This document shows, one piece after another, positions 9,439 through 18,307 of a stretch of 64,000 bases of DNA (its first letter is position 1; the number at the start of each line of letters is the position of its first letter). Both the position numbers and the translations under genes were made by a program. Under the pieces are notes generated by a model, which was not told the DNA's origin, did no database searches, and saw only the letters and a program-made list of their open reading frames with translations. Origin of the DNA: Pseudomonas triclosanedens (GTDB taxonomy: Bacteria; Pseudomonadota; Gammaproteobacteria; Pseudomonadales; Pseudomonadaceae); the NCBI RefSeq assembly GCF_026686735.1, contig NZ_CP113432.1, forward strand, positions 5,011,001 to 5,075,000, in the 5' to 3' direction.

Positions 9439-9473
9439 TTATCCACAGCGCACTCCACAGTTTGTGTGGGCAA
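9439..9473 (+). repeat. DnaA-box-containing repeat, copy 2
   Basis: This second copy has TTATCCACA at 9439-9447 and TGTGGGCAA at 9465-9473, with CCACA-GTTTG-TGTGG as the internal inverted repeat. The box spacing equals copy 1 although the bases between differ. The conserved spacing argues for a bound or structured element rather than chance. Confidence 0.6.
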
Positions 9474-9558
9474 TCGTTACGCGGAGCGGGCGCTGCCCGC
9501 GATGTTCTCCGGCACAAGGCTGGCCTATCGCGGATAGAGTCTGCTCCTGAAGCCGACT

Positions 9559-9632
9559 GCAGGATGGGTGGAACTTGCGCTACCCCTCGACGGGGGTTAC
9601 GCGACACGCGATGGCGCCCACCCCATCCTGCG
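9559..9632. repeat. Intergenic GGATGGG palindromic repeat, copy A
   Basis: An imperfect long inverted repeat begins GCAGGATGGGTGGA and ends CCCATCCTGC. It belongs to the same family as the elements at 18166-18239, 18371-18449 and 61150-61233, which share the GTAGGATGGG...CCATCCTACG ends and the internal GCGATACCCATC / GATGGGTATCGC arms. This copy is the most diverged. No gene is contained. Confidence 0.6.
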
Positions 9633-9666
9633 GAAGTACCAGGGCACGTACCCATACGTAAGCGCG

Positions 9667-10440
9667 TTACAGGAACTTCGAGAAGTCCGGCTGGCGACGC
9701 TGGGTGAAGGCACTCAGCGCCTCGTGGGCTTCCGGCGAATGCAGGCGCTCGACGAAGAGTTGCCCTTCCTCGCTCACAACCCGGCGCAACTCGTCGATAT
9801 ACGGCGCCTTGAGCAGCCGCTTGCTCAGCGCCACCGCCGCCGGCGGTAACTGCTGCAATGCCAGGCAGACCTCGCGCGCACGCTCGATGGCAGCGGCACC
9901 GTCGGCCAGGGCCTCGTTGGCAATCCCGAACGCCACCGCCTGCTCACCGGTGAAACCTTCCCCGCGCATCAGCAGGCTGGCGGCCTTCACCGGGCCGACC
10001 AGGCGTGGCACCAGGAAGCTGGAGCCGAACTCGGGACACAGGCCAAGGTTGACGAAAGGCATCTTGAACCTGGCGCCAGCGGCGACGAAGACCTGGTCGC
10101 AATGCAGCAACAGGGTAGTGCCAATCCCCACGGCGGGGCCGGCTACCGCCGCTACCACCGGTTTGGTGAAATCCATCAGCGCACGCATGAAGCGGAAGAC
10201 CGGGCTATCCGGTCCGCTTGGCGGCTCCTGCAGGAAGTCCACGATGTCGTTGCCACTGGTGAAGCACTCGGCGCTGCCGGCAATCAGCACCACGCGCACG
10301 GAACGATCCTCCTGGGCCGCCTCCAGCGCATCGGCCAGCGCCGAGTACATGGTGCGGGTCAGCGCATTCATCTTGTCCGGACGATTCAGGCGCAGGGTCA
10401 GCAATCCCTGTTCGCGCTCGACGAGAATCTGTTCGCTCAT
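9667..10440 (-). CDS. Enoyl-CoA hydratase/isomerase family protein
   Basis: The protein has 257 residues, with AAGGA before the ATG at 10440. It has a crotonase fold: oxyanion-hole segments near ECFTSGNDIVDFL (about 60-72) and VAGPAVGIGTTLLLHCD (about 95-112), then VNLGLCPEFGSSFLVPRLVG. The first catalytic glutamate usual in hydratases (PEINLG) is replaced here (PFVNLG), while an acidic residue is kept at PEFGSS. This pattern fits an isomerase or other crotonase better than a classic hydratase. The substrate is unknown. It lies beside a ferredoxin reductase gene on the same strand, separated by 42 bases. Confidence 0.85.
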   Translation of the reverse strand: MSEQILVEREQGLLTLRLNRPDKMNALTRTMYSALADALEAAQEDRSVRVVLIAGSAECFTSGNDIVDFLQEPPSGPDSPVFRFMRALMDFTKPVVAAVAGPAVGIGTTLLLHCDQVFVAAGARFKMPFVNLGLCPEFGSSFLVPRLVGPVKAASLLMRGEGFTGEQAVAFGIANEALADGAAAIERAREVCLALQQLPPAAVALSKRLLKAPYIDELRRVVSEEGQLFVERLHSPEAHEALSAFTQRRQPDFSKFL

Positions 10441-10482
10441 GGCAAATCCTTCTTATTGTGTCTTTGTTATTGGAGCGCCACG

Positions 10483-11421
10483 TCAGGCGTGGGGCAGGAA
10501 CTGGTCAGCCAGCGTCTGGTTCCGCGGCATGCCGCAGAGATAAAGGCGGCGTGCGAAGGCATCGACGCTGGCGGGGTGGCCGCAGAGTAAGGCGACGGTC
10601 TGCCGCGAAACAAGCCGGAGTTGCGCCAAAACCTCGGCCGACTCGGCCGTGGTCATCAGTGTCACGTCCAGTTCGGGATGCGCTCCGGCGAGCTCCCGCA
10701 AGGGTTCGGCGAGGTAATGGCCGTATGCGTCATGGGCCTGGTGAATGACTCGGATCCGGCCTTGGTGATTGCAGCGCAACGCCTCGCGCAGCACACCCCA
10801 GAGCGGCGCCAGCCCGGTTCCGGAGCCCATCAGCAGCAGCGGCCGCTCGTGCCACTCCGGATCGTAATGCAGCGCGCCGCCGCGCAGCTCGCCCAGGCGC
10901 ACCGCGTCGCCAGCCCGCAGGTGGCGTGCAAAGTCGCTGAAGGCACCGGGGAGGCGGCAATCGATGTGGAACTCCAGCCAGGGATCGATACCCGGCACGC
11001 TGGCCAGCGAATACGGACGCGCAACGCCGTCGGCACTCCAGAGGATCAGGTGCTGGCCCGCGCGATAGCGCAGCGGGCGCTGTGCGGCAAGGCGAAGCCG
11101 CAGTACATCGGGAGCCGGCCAGTCAGCTTCGACGACGCTGGCGGGCAAGCCGTCGCGTTGCGGATCAAAGACTTCTACCGCGAGATCCTCGATAACCCGG
11201 CACTGGCACGACAACCGCCAGCCCTCATCCCGGCGAGCGGTGTCCAGCGCTTCGGGACGCGCATCGAGCACCTCGCCACGAGTACAGCGCACCAGGCAGG
11301 CATGACAGCTCCCCGCCCGGCAACTGTAGGGCACGGCAATGCCCGCTTCTCGCAAGGCATCCAGCAGATTGACACCGGGTTGCACCGACCAGCGTTGCGC
11401 TCCGGCCTGAAGTTCAGGCAC
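10483..11421 (-). CDS. 2Fe-2S ferredoxin / FAD-NAD(P)H oxidoreductase
   Basis: The protein is about 312 residues. The N-terminal plant-type ferredoxin domain has CRAGSCHACLVRC plus a later Cys (SCQC). It is followed by an FAD-binding ferredoxin-reductase domain (RPYSLAS) and an NAD(P)H-binding domain (LLMGSGTGLAPLWG). This is the architecture of single-component reductases feeding oxygenases. I chose the GTG at 11421: a GGGAG lies 7 bases upstream, and it overlaps the GGDEF stop by 8 bases, suggesting coupled translation. An ATG at 11442 has no good ribosome site. The electron acceptor is unknown. Confidence 0.88.
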   Translation of the reverse strand: MPELQAGAQRWSVQPGVNLLDALREAGIAVPYSCRAGSCHACLVRCTRGEVLDARPEALDTARRDEGWRLSCQCRVIEDLAVEVFDPQRDGLPASVVEADWPAPDVLRLRLAAQRPLRYRAGQHLILWSADGVARPYSLASVPGIDPWLEFHIDCRLPGAFSDFARHLRAGDAVRLGELRGGALHYDPEWHERPLLLMGSGTGLAPLWGVLREALRCNHQGRIRVIHQAHDAYGHYLAEPLRELAGAHPELDVTLMTTAESAEVLAQLRLVSRQTVALLCGHPASVDAFARRLYLCGMPRNQTLADQFLPHA

Positions 11422-12532
11422 GCGTCCACTCCCATGCGGCATCGCAGCGGTTACGTCCGCTGCGTTTCGCACGGTAGAGCGCCTGATCGGCCCGTTGCAA
11501 GGCCTCGTCGAGATCGTCACTGGGATCGAGCAGGGTCATCCCCGCCGACAGACTCAGCACTTCGATGTTCACTCCCACCGGCTCCGCGGCGGCGTAGGCC
11601 ATGCGCAGACGTTCGCAGCAGGTGGTCAAGCGATCAGCGTCGGCATTGGGCAGCAGCAGGACGAACTCCTCGCCGCCATAGCGTGCCAGCACATCGCCTT
11701 CGCGCAGGCACGCCCGCGCCACCGCCGCGAAGGTCTGCAACACGCGATCACCGGCGGCGTGGCCGTGAACATCGTTGATGCGCTTGAAGTGATCCAGGTC
11801 GATCAGGGCCAGGCCGTGGCGCTGGCTTTCGTGCATCTCGTCCAGTGCCCGTCCCGCCAGGCGCAGAAAGTGACGACGGTTGAACAGCCCGGTCAATTCG
11901 TCGGTGGCCACCAGGTCTTCCAGTTGGCGCATCATGCCGCGCAGGGTGTCCTGGTGGGCCTGCAACGCATAGCGGCGTTGCCGCATGCGCTGGCGCAACG
12001 CCTGGACATAACCGGCGAACAGGCTCAGCCAGGCGAGCACGATGAACAGCACCAGCAGTTGCAGGATGGCCTGGCCTGGCAACTGCAGGCGCTGCTGGAA
12101 GGTTTCCCACAGGTTGAGACCGGCGAAGGCAATGAACGCCAGCGCCGCGCAGCGGGCGAACACCCTGGGCTGCAACTGGAATACGCCGAACAGCAGGATC
12201 AGCACATAAAGCACCATCAAAGTGCCCCGCGCGGTATCGACGTTGGCGAGGAACAGCGTGTGCCAGACGATCGCCACCAGTACCTGTGGCTCCGTCATGC
12301 TGGGATCGGTGAAGCGCTGGTTGCGCCCGGTGAGGAACAGCCAGAAAAAGGTCAGTTGACTGCCGGCGACCAGCATCGTGGCGCCCAGAGCGAAGGAGAA
12401 GGAGCCACGGAAGAACTCGCCGAAGACCGCCATCCACAGCAAAAGCAACGCCAGGGCATAAGTGCCCACGGCCATGCCGAATCGCCTGATGAGTAATTTT
12501 TGTAAGGCGCGCTGTTTCAGCATTGTGCTCAT
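11414..12532 (-). CDS. Membrane diguanylate cyclase (GGDEF)
   Basis: The protein has 372 residues, with GGAG before the ATG at 12532. About six hydrophobic helices occupy residues 17-190, then a coiled linker and a GGDEF domain. The active site is GGEEF in LARYGGEEFVLLLP, and an RxxD inhibitory site (REGD) lies five residues before it, so product inhibition by cyclic di-GMP is expected. The position between the reductase and fumarase genes is where I recall P. aeruginosa sadC. This protein is clearly shorter than the roughly 490 residues I recall for SadC, so I do not assign the name. Confidence 0.88.
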   Translation of the reverse strand: MSTMLKQRALQKLLIRRFGMAVGTYALALLLLWMAVFGEFFRGSFSFALGATMLVAGSQLTFFWLFLTGRNQRFTDPSMTEPQVLVAIVWHTLFLANVDTARGTLMVLYVLILLFGVFQLQPRVFARCAALAFIAFAGLNLWETFQQRLQLPGQAILQLLVLFIVLAWLSLFAGYVQALRQRMRQRRYALQAHQDTLRGMMRQLEDLVATDELTGLFNRRHFLRLAGRALDEMHESQRHGLALIDLDHFKRINDVHGHAAGDRVLQTFAAVARACLREGDVLARYGGEEFVLLLPNADADRLTTCCERLRMAYAAAEPVGVNIEVLSLSAGMTLLDPSDDLDEALQRADQALYRAKRSGRNRCDAAWEWTRA

Positions 12533-12771
12533 GGGGCTCCGTCCCGTAATGGCACATGGCCCTCACTCTACTATCAAAGCGAACGGGTGCCTAGCCGACC
12601 GGAAAGTGGGCGATCACTGCCCCGTAGAACCAAGGTCGGATCGCCGACGGGTGCGCGGTAACAGAGCGCAGCGGTATACTACGGCGCCTTTTTTCGCCGG
12701 AACCGTGCCGGCGGACTCCCGATGTAACAGGCCCAGCGCCTGTATTACCCGCCTGAAGAGGACCGTGCTCC

Positions 12772-14295
12772 ATGGCCGTGATCAAGCAAGACGACCTGAT
12801 CCAGAGCGTCGCCGATGCCCTGCAGTTCATCTCCTATTACCACCCGGTTGATTTCATCCAGGCCATGCATGAGGCCTACCTGCGCGAAGAGTCGCCGGCA
12901 GCCCGGGACTCGATGGCGCAGATCCTGATCAACTCGCGCATGTGCGCCACCGGCCATCGCCCAATCTGCCAGGACACCGGTATCGTCACCGTATTCGTAC
13001 GCGTAGGCATGGACGTGAGCTGGTCCGGCGCCACCATGAGCGTCGACGACATGATCAACGAAGGTGTGCGTCGCGCCTACAACCTGCCGGAGAACGTCCT
13101 GCGTGCCTCCATCCTGGCCGACCCGGCAGGCGCACGTAAGAACACCAAGGACAACACCCCGGCGGTGATCCACTACTCCATCGTCCCGGGCAACACCGTG
13201 GAAGTGGACGTCGCGGCCAAGGGCGGCGGCTCCGAGAACAAGTCGAAGATGGCCATGCTCAACCCGTCCGACTCCATCGTCGACTGGGTCCTGAAGACCG
13301 TCCCGACGATGGGCGCCGGCTGGTGCCCGCCGGGCATGCTCGGCATCGGCATCGGCGGAACCGCCGAAAAGGCCGCGGTGATGGCGAAGGAAGTCCTGAT
13401 GGACCCGATCGACATCCACGAACTGAAGGCCCGTGGCCCGCAGAATCGCATCGAAGAACTGCGCCTTGAGCTGTTCGAGAAGGTCAACCAGCTGGGCATC
13501 GGCGCCCAGGGCCTGGGTGGCCTGACCACCGTGCTCGACGTGAAGATCATGGACTACCCGACCCATGCGGCTTCGCTGCCGGTATGCATGATCCCCAACT
13601 GTGCCGCCACCCGCCACGCCCACTTCGTCCTCGATGGCTCGGGCCCGGCCGAACTGGAAGCACCGTCCCTCGATGCCTACCCGGAAATCGTCTGGGAAGC
13701 CGGTCCGTCCGCTCGCCGCGTCGACCTGGACAAGATCACCCCCGAAGAAGTGCAGAGCTGGAAGCCGGGCGAGACCCTGCTGCTCAACGGCAAGATGCTC
13801 ACCGGCCGCGATGCCGCGCACAAGCGCATGGTCGACATGCTGAACAAGGGCGAAGAACTGCCGGTAGACCTCAAAGGCCGCTTCATCTACTACGTCGGCC
13901 CGGTCGATCCGGTCGGCGACGAAGTGGTCGGCCCGGCAGGCCCGACCACCGCGACCCGCATGGACAAGTTCACCCGCCAGATCCTCGAAAGCACTGGCCT
14001 GCTGGGCATGATCGGCAAGTCCGAACGTGGCCCGATCGCCATCGAAGCGATCAAGGACAACAAGGCCGTCTACCTGATGGCCGTCGGCGGCGCCGCTTAC
14101 CTGGTAGCCCAGGCGATCAAGAAGTCCAAGGTCCTGGCCTTCGCCGAACTGGGCATGGAAGCGATCTACGAGTTCGAAGTGAAGGACATGCCAGTGACCG
14201 TTGCGGTCGACACCAACGGCGAGTCGGTGCACATCACCGGCCCGGCGATCTGGCAGAAGAAGATCGCCGAAAGCCTGGCAGTGGAAGTGAAGTAA
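12772..14295 (+). CDS. Fumarate hydratase, class I (iron-sulfur)
   Basis: The protein has 507 residues, full length for class I fumarase, which interconverts fumarate and malate in the TCA cycle. It has fused alpha and beta fumarase domains. Likely 4Fe-4S cysteines occur in GHRPICQDTGIV, GAGWCPPGMLG and CMIPNCAATRH. Start is the ATG at 12772. A 239-base upstream region holds TATACT at 12675-12680 as a possible -10 box, without a clear -35. A terminator follows the gene. Oxygen-labile class I fumarases are the usual iron-replete housekeeping form in Pseudomonas. Confidence 0.95.
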   Translation: MAVIKQDDLIQSVADALQFISYYHPVDFIQAMHEAYLREESPAARDSMAQILINSRMCATGHRPICQDTGIVTVFVRVGMDVSWSGATMSVDDMINEGVRRAYNLPENVLRASILADPAGARKNTKDNTPAVIHYSIVPGNTVEVDVAAKGGGSENKSKMAMLNPSDSIVDWVLKTVPTMGAGWCPPGMLGIGIGGTAEKAAVMAKEVLMDPIDIHELKARGPQNRIEELRLELFEKVNQLGIGAQGLGGLTTVLDVKIMDYPTHAASLPVCMIPNCAATRHAHFVLDGSGPAELEAPSLDAYPEIVWEAGPSARRVDLDKITPEEVQSWKPGETLLLNGKMLTGRDAAHKRMVDMLNKGEELPVDLKGRFIYYVGPVDPVGDEVVGPAGPTTATRMDKFTRQILESTGLLGMIGKSERGPIAIEAIKDNKAVYLMAVGGAAYLVAQAIKKSKVLAFAELGMEAIYEFEVKDMPVTVAVDTNGESVHITGPAIWQKKIAESLAVEVK

Positions 14296-14316
14296 CCCCT
14301 TCACCGACGCTCCATG

Positions 14317-14345
14317 AAAAAGCCCGGCCATGCGCCGGGCTTTTT
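14317..14345 (+). terminator. Rho-independent terminator after fumarase
   Basis: AAAAGCCCGGC, a short loop and GCCGGGCTTTTT form a strong stem followed by T residues, 21 bases past the stop codon. Confidence 0.9.
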
Positions 14346-14416
14346 CGTTTGCCGGATCACTCACCAGCAAATGAGCGCGCGTTCCGCTCACGCGCATCCG
14401 ACAGAGAGCGTGGCGA

Positions 14417-14719
14417 TCACGCGCTGCGCGGCACCCGGTTCAACTCCACGATATTGTCGCGGCGCTGGGCGAGGTAGCGCGTACAACTCACCCGCAGGAA
14501 CGAGGCGAAGTTCACCACTTCGCCCCGGTAGTCCATCACCTCGTCGTAAAGCTTGGTGATCAACTGATTGGTGGTCATGCCATCCACCTCGGCGATCTCC
14601 CGCAGGATGTCCCAGAACTGGTTCTCCAGGCGCAGAGTGGTGACCACGCCGCGAATACGCAGCGAGCGGGAGCGCGACTCATAGAGAATCGGGTCGGCCT
14701 TCACATAGAGTTCGCACAT
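14417..14719 (-). CDS. Ribbon-helix-helix domain protein
   Basis: The protein has 100 residues. The segment SLRIRGVVTTLRLENQFWDI reads as the beta-strand and first helix of an RHH DNA-binding fold, followed by AEVDGMTTNQLITKLYDEV as the second helix. This matches the RHH_4 type of small proteins. It is convergent with fumarase. Targets are unknown; it may be a small transcription regulator. Confidence 0.8.
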   Translation of the reverse strand: MCELYVKADPILYESRSRSLRIRGVVTTLRLENQFWDILREIAEVDGMTTNQLITKLYDEVMDYRGEVVNFASFLRVSCTRYLAQRRDNIVELNRVPRSA

Positions 14720-14751
14720 GGTCGACTCCTTCGGATCGCAAGAGGGACAGT

Positions 14752-15333
14752 CTACAGGCTGATCTTCGTACCCAGCAGGTCGAGGAACTTCGCCAGCCAG
14801 GCCGGATGCGCCGGCCAGGCCGGAGCGGTGACCAGATTACCCTCGACATGGGCGGCATCCACCGGGATATCCACGTACTCGCCGCCCGCCAGCGTCACCT
14901 CCGGGCCGCAGGCCGGATATGCGCTGCAGGCACGGCCCTTGAGCACGCCGGCGGCGGCCAGGAGCTGTGCGCCGTGGCAGACAGCGGCAATGGGTTTCTT
15001 CGCGGCGTTGAAGGCTTTCACCAGTTCGATCACCTTCGCGTTCAGGCGCAAGTATTCGGGCGCGCGGCCGCCGGGAATCAGCAGCGCGTCGTAATCCTCG
15101 GCGCGCACGCCGGCGAAGTCCGCATTCAGAGCGAAGTTGTGGCCGGGCTTCTCGCTGTAGGTCTGGTCACCCTCGAAATCGTGAATGGCGGTGCGGACGG
15201 TCTGGCCGGCCGTCTTGTCCGGGCATACCGCATGGACGGTGTGACCGACCATCGACAGCGCCTGGAACGGCACCATCGTTTCGTAGTCTTCGGCATAGTC
15301 GCCGACCAGCATCAGGATCTTCTTCGCGGCCAT
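14752..15333 (-). CDS. DJ-1/PfpI family protein
   Basis: The protein has 193 residues. The ATG at 15333 ([20 protein letters not shown]) was chosen over an upstream frame start because the first strand of the fold begins there and GGAAGGG precedes it. The nucleophile elbow [13 protein letters not shown] holds the conserved Cys-His of the class I glutamine amidotransferase-like fold, and [16 protein letters not shown] is typical of PfpI. The family contains proteases, glyoxalases/deglycases and chaperones, so the activity cannot be fixed from sequence. Confidence 0.88.
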   Translation of the reverse strand: MAAKKILMLVGDYAEDYETMVPFQALSMVGHTVHAVCPDKTAGQTVRTAIHDFEGDQTYSEKPGHNFALNADFAGVRAEDYDALLIPGGRAPEYLRLNAKVIELVKAFNAAKKPIAAVCHGAQLLAAAGVLKGRACSAYPACGPEVTLAGGEYVDIPVDAAHVEGNLVTAPAWPAHPAWLAKFLDLLGTKISL

Positions 15334-15438
15334 CGTGAGCGCCCTTCCGGCAATGGCCCGGCCGACGCGGCCAGGCATGCGCAAGAGATTAGCCAGTCAG
15401 GAGAACAGCGGGTAATAGGCCGCTACTACACCGCCGCG

Positions 15439-16017
15439 CTACAGGCCGATGCGTTCGAAGAAGCCTGGCTGGCGGATTTCCCGTCCACTGGCGGCAAAGC
15501 TCACCGGCTCCTGAACCTGCCGCGTGGCCGGTATCTCCCGCGAGCCGAGCTCCTTGCCCACCAGGTTCAGCGGGCCGGCGCCTTCTCCTGCGTTGTGCTG
15601 GAACTTCGGCACCGTATGGGTCTCGTCGTAGCGCAGGTAGTAGACCTCCCCCGCGCGCGCCTCCAGGGCGAAGCCGGAGATCAGAGTGAAGTCCATGGTG
15701 CCGCCAGCGAAGAAGGTCCAGAAACTGCCCAGCAGGGGGCGGCGCATCTGCAACTGATAGCTGCCGGGCTCGAAGCTCATGGCGAAATAGCCATTGCTTG
15801 GCAGACTGCCGATCAGCTCGTTGTTGAGGAACAGTCCCGGTGCCTCCAACTCCTCATCGGACCACTGGTTCTGTGGACGGTAGATGTACACCGTCGCGCG
15901 CTGCGGATCGCTCGGCTGCGCACTGAACGGCGGGCCATCGAGCGCGCCGAAGAACGCACCGGGCGAACTGCAGCCGGCCAGCAGCAGGAGAAAGGCGCTC
16001 AGGGCCAGTCGGAGCAT
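15439..16017 (-). CDS. DUF2846 domain lipoprotein
   Basis: The protein has 192 residues. The signal peptide with lipobox is MLRLALSAFLLLLAGC. The mature domain begins with RATVYIYRPQNQW and includes GLFLNNELIGSLPSNGYFAM and EPGSYQL, the typical DUF2846 pattern seen in small Pseudomonas lipoproteins. The function is unknown; it is probably anchored in the envelope. Confidence 0.82.
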   Translation of the reverse strand: MLRLALSAFLLLLAGCSSPGAFFGALDGPPFSAQPSDPQRATVYIYRPQNQWSDEELEAPGLFLNNELIGSLPSNGYFAMSFEPGSYQLQMRRPLLGSFWTFFAGGTMDFTLISGFALEARAGEVYYLRYDETHTVPKFQHNAGEGAGPLNLVGKELGSREIPATRQVQEPVSFAASGREIRQPGFFERIGL

Positions 16018-16097
16018 GGAATATCCCTCTTATGGTTATGCCCGGAGCATAACCAGCGCACCGCGCCTTGCCACCCGTCGAAAGTCCGGGTCGGCCT

Positions 16098-16985
16098 TCA
16101 GCGAAGAATATCCAGCAGTCCCGGCGTGAACTGCTCGGGCCAGTCGCGGCGGGTGAACACCTGACCTTCCCGGCGAACCCGGCGGACTTCATCCAGATCC
16201 AGGTCATGCACCAGCCAGCGGCTCGACGCCGGCATCGGATCGTCGCTCGACGCCAGCACTCCGTTGGCCGGCATGCCATAGTCCGGCGGCACGTAGAGCC
16301 CGGCCCGGCCGACGTTCTCGTCCAGCGCAGGCGACCAGGGCGCCAGCCCCACGGTCGGCGCGTGCAATACGGCGATCTGGTTCTCCAGCGCCCGCGCCTG
16401 CGCGCCGATGCGTACACGGTGGTAGCCGGCCTCGGTGTCGGTGCAACTGGGCGCAAGGATCAGGTCCACTTCCTGCTCGGCCAGCGCACGCGCCAGCAGC
16501 GGGAATTCGTTGTCGTAGCAGATCAGGATGCCGAGCTTGCCGAACGCCGTGTCGAACACGCGCAAACCTCTCCCGCCGACGATGTTCCACTGCTCGCGCT
16601 CGAAACGCGTCATCAGCAGCTTGTCCTGGCAACCGAGCAGCCCGTCCGGGCCGAACAGCCAGGCGCGGTTGCGGTAAAGCCCATCGCCATCGAGCACCGG
16701 CGCGGAACCAGGCAGGAAATACAGCCGCCAGCGCCGGGCAATGGCTTCGCACAGCGCCAGCCATTTCGGCAGCCACGCCTGCAACCCGGCGATGGAGCCA
16801 TGCAGGTCGCCGCGCACCACAGGCGGCAGGAGGCCACTCAATACCAGCCCGGCGTACTCCGGCAGAACCAGCAGGCGGGCGCCCTGCTCTGCTGCCTCGG
16901 CGCACAGGTTTTCCAGGTGTCGCACATAATCGTCCCAGCTTTCATGCAGATCGATGGCGTACTGGCAGGCGGCAACGCGGATCAT
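16098..16985 (-). CDS. Carbon-nitrogen hydrolase (nitrilase superfamily)
   Basis: The protein has 295 residues. The nitrilase catalytic triad is visible: Glu in LLVLPEYAG, Lys in CQDKLLMTRFE and Cys in ILICYDNEFP. These enzymes hydrolyse non-peptide C-N bonds in amides or nitriles. The ATG at 16985 overlaps the stop of the GNAT gene by one base, so the two are translationally coupled. In other bacteria a GNAT domain and this hydrolase domain occur fused in one protein, which suggests they act on the same small amine or amide. The substrate is unknown. Confidence 0.9.
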   Translation of the reverse strand: MIRVAACQYAIDLHESWDDYVRHLENLCAEAAEQGARLLVLPEYAGLVLSGLLPPVVRGDLHGSIAGLQAWLPKWLALCEAIARRWRLYFLPGSAPVLDGDGLYRNRAWLFGPDGLLGCQDKLLMTRFEREQWNIVGGRGLRVFDTAFGKLGILICYDNEFPLLARALAEQEVDLILAPSCTDTEAGYHRVRIGAQARALENQIAVLHAPTVGLAPWSPALDENVGRAGLYVPPDYGMPANGVLASSDDPMPASSRWLVHDLDLDEVRRVRREGQVFTRRDWPEQFTPGLLDILR

Positions 16986-17578
16986 CAGGTCAGCTCCTTG
17001 AGCCAGAAGGACATGGGCTTGGCGCTTTCCTGCAGATCGCCAACATCGCGCCAGCGATACTCGGTGCGCAGTTCCGGATGTGGACGAAACCCGCGCTGCA
17101 ACCAGAAAGCATCCAGCGTGCGGTAGCCCACGGGGCGAGCCGGATGTTCCAATGGCCGCTGCACCGCGCAGAAGGCGCACCAGTCGAAACGATCGAGGCC
17201 GCGCGCATAAGCCTCGCGCTCCTCGAAGAAGCGCAGGCCAAGCCCGGCGTTGCGGTACGCAGGCAACAGCACCGACTCTCCGAAGTAGAAAACCCGTTCC
17301 GGGTTCCAGCCCAATTCGAGGAAGGGCCGCTGGAACTCCTCGGTCTCATCCTGCAACGGCAGTCCGGTGGAGGCGCCGACCACCCGCCCTTCGTCCAGCA
17401 CCAGCACGCACAGGCTCCACGCCGAGCGCACGTATGTATCCAGGTAGTGCGCTTCGTACTCGGGCGAGCCGTCGTAGAGATAGGGGAACTCTCGGAACAC
17501 ACTGATTCGCAACCGCGCGATGTCATCGACGAAGGAACGGATGGCACCGCCGCGAAGCAGACGAAGTTCCGTAGGCAT
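16985..17578 (-). CDS. GNAT family N-acetyltransferase
   Basis: The protein has 197 residues. The ATG at 17578 (MPTELRLLRGGAIRSFVDDI) begins the fold; a longer frame adds unrelated sequence. The acetyl-CoA-binding pattern is GESVLLPAYRNAGLGLRFFE (strand 4 and the P-loop-like R-N-x-G-L-G). Coupled with the downstream nitrilase gene, it probably forms a two-gene unit for acylation and hydrolysis of a small molecule. Confidence 0.85.
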   Translation of the reverse strand: MPTELRLLRGGAIRSFVDDIARLRISVFREFPYLYDGSPEYEAHYLDTYVRSAWSLCVLVLDEGRVVGASTGLPLQDETEEFQRPFLELGWNPERVFYFGESVLLPAYRNAGLGLRFFEEREAYARGLDRFDWCAFCAVQRPLEHPARPVGYRTLDAFWLQRGFRPHPELRTEYRWRDVGDLQESAKPMSFWLKELT

Positions 17579-17687
17579 GGTCGTTTTTGTCCGCTGGATG
17601 CCGCTGACGGCAAAGTGAAGGCCGAAACAGCAACCTATCATGGGCGCCGAATCCAGCTTAATTCTCACCCGCGACAGGAGCATGCCC

Positions 17688-18086
17688 ATGCACGCCAAGG
17701 CCTTGATCAGTGCCTACTACGATGCCTTCAACACTGGCGACATGCCTGCCTTCCTCGACCTGCTGCACGATGACGTGGTGCACGATATCAACCAGGGCGA
17801 ACGGCAGTGCGGCAAGGCAGCCTTCGCGAACTTCATGGAGCACATGAACCGCTGCTACCGCGAACGCCTGGCGGAGATCGTGGTGATGGCCAGCGAGGAT
17901 GGCAGCCGTGGCGCCGCCGAATTCGTCGTGCATGGCGAGTACCTGCGCACCGACGACGGCCTGCCCCTGGCCAAGGGGCAGCGCTACATCCTGCCGGCTG
18001 GCGCCTTCTTCGACATCCGCGACGGCAAGGTCGCCCGGGTCACCAACTACTACAACCTCAACGACTGGAAGGCACAGGTGGCTTGA
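17688..18086 (+). CDS. NTF2-like / SnoaL-type small protein
   Basis: The protein has 132 residues. Two ATGs lie close together; AGGAG is 7 bases before the ATG at 17688, and too close to the earlier one. The sequence HAKALISAYYDAFNTGDMPA with FLDLLHDDVVHDIN and YYNLNDW is a typical cone-shaped NTF2-like fold (ketosteroid-isomerase-related). Such proteins are enzymes or ligand binders; no active-site assignment is possible. It is divergent from the GNAT gene. Confidence 0.8.
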   Translation: MHAKALISAYYDAFNTGDMPAFLDLLHDDVVHDINQGERQCGKAAFANFMEHMNRCYRERLAEIVVMASEDGSRGAAEFVVHGEYLRTDDGLPLAKGQRYILPAGAFFDIRDGKVARVTNYYNLNDWKAQVA

Positions 18087-18097
18087 AGCGAAGACGG

Positions 18098-18239
18098 ACA
18101 ACGCAGCCCCATTGCGAACAACGTCCGCCACCACGAAAGCACCGCGTCCCGCAATCGAAGTCAGCCGTAGGATGGGTGTACCCATCAACGGACCCACACG
18201 ACACACGATGGGTATCGCTACGCTCCACGCCATCCTACG
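18098..18239. repeat. GGATGGG repeat, copy B with duplicated flank
   Basis: Inverted repeat ends CGTAGGATGGG (18166) and CCATCCTACG (to 18239), with internal GATGGGTATCGCTACGCTCC. A leader of about 65 bases (ATTGCGAACAACGTCCGCC...) is also repeated before copy C, so the duplicated unit is about 140 bases. The 378-base stretch between the NTF2-like and acyltransferase genes holds only these repeats. Confidence 0.65.
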
Positions 18240-18307
18240 AACCTGCCTGGACGGATACTTCGGCGTACCGGGCCTACATCCGTGACACCGCATGGCACGG
18301 TGTACGG

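Noticed and set aside
12675..12680. TATACT as a fumarase promoter -10 box
   Set aside because: No matching -35 element at the proper distance was found, so I mention it only within the gene entry and do not annotate a promoter.
12745..14397. 550-codon frame on the minus strand opposite fumarase
   Set aside because: The plus strand encodes full-length class I fumarase with its motifs; the reverse frame is a codon-bias shadow.
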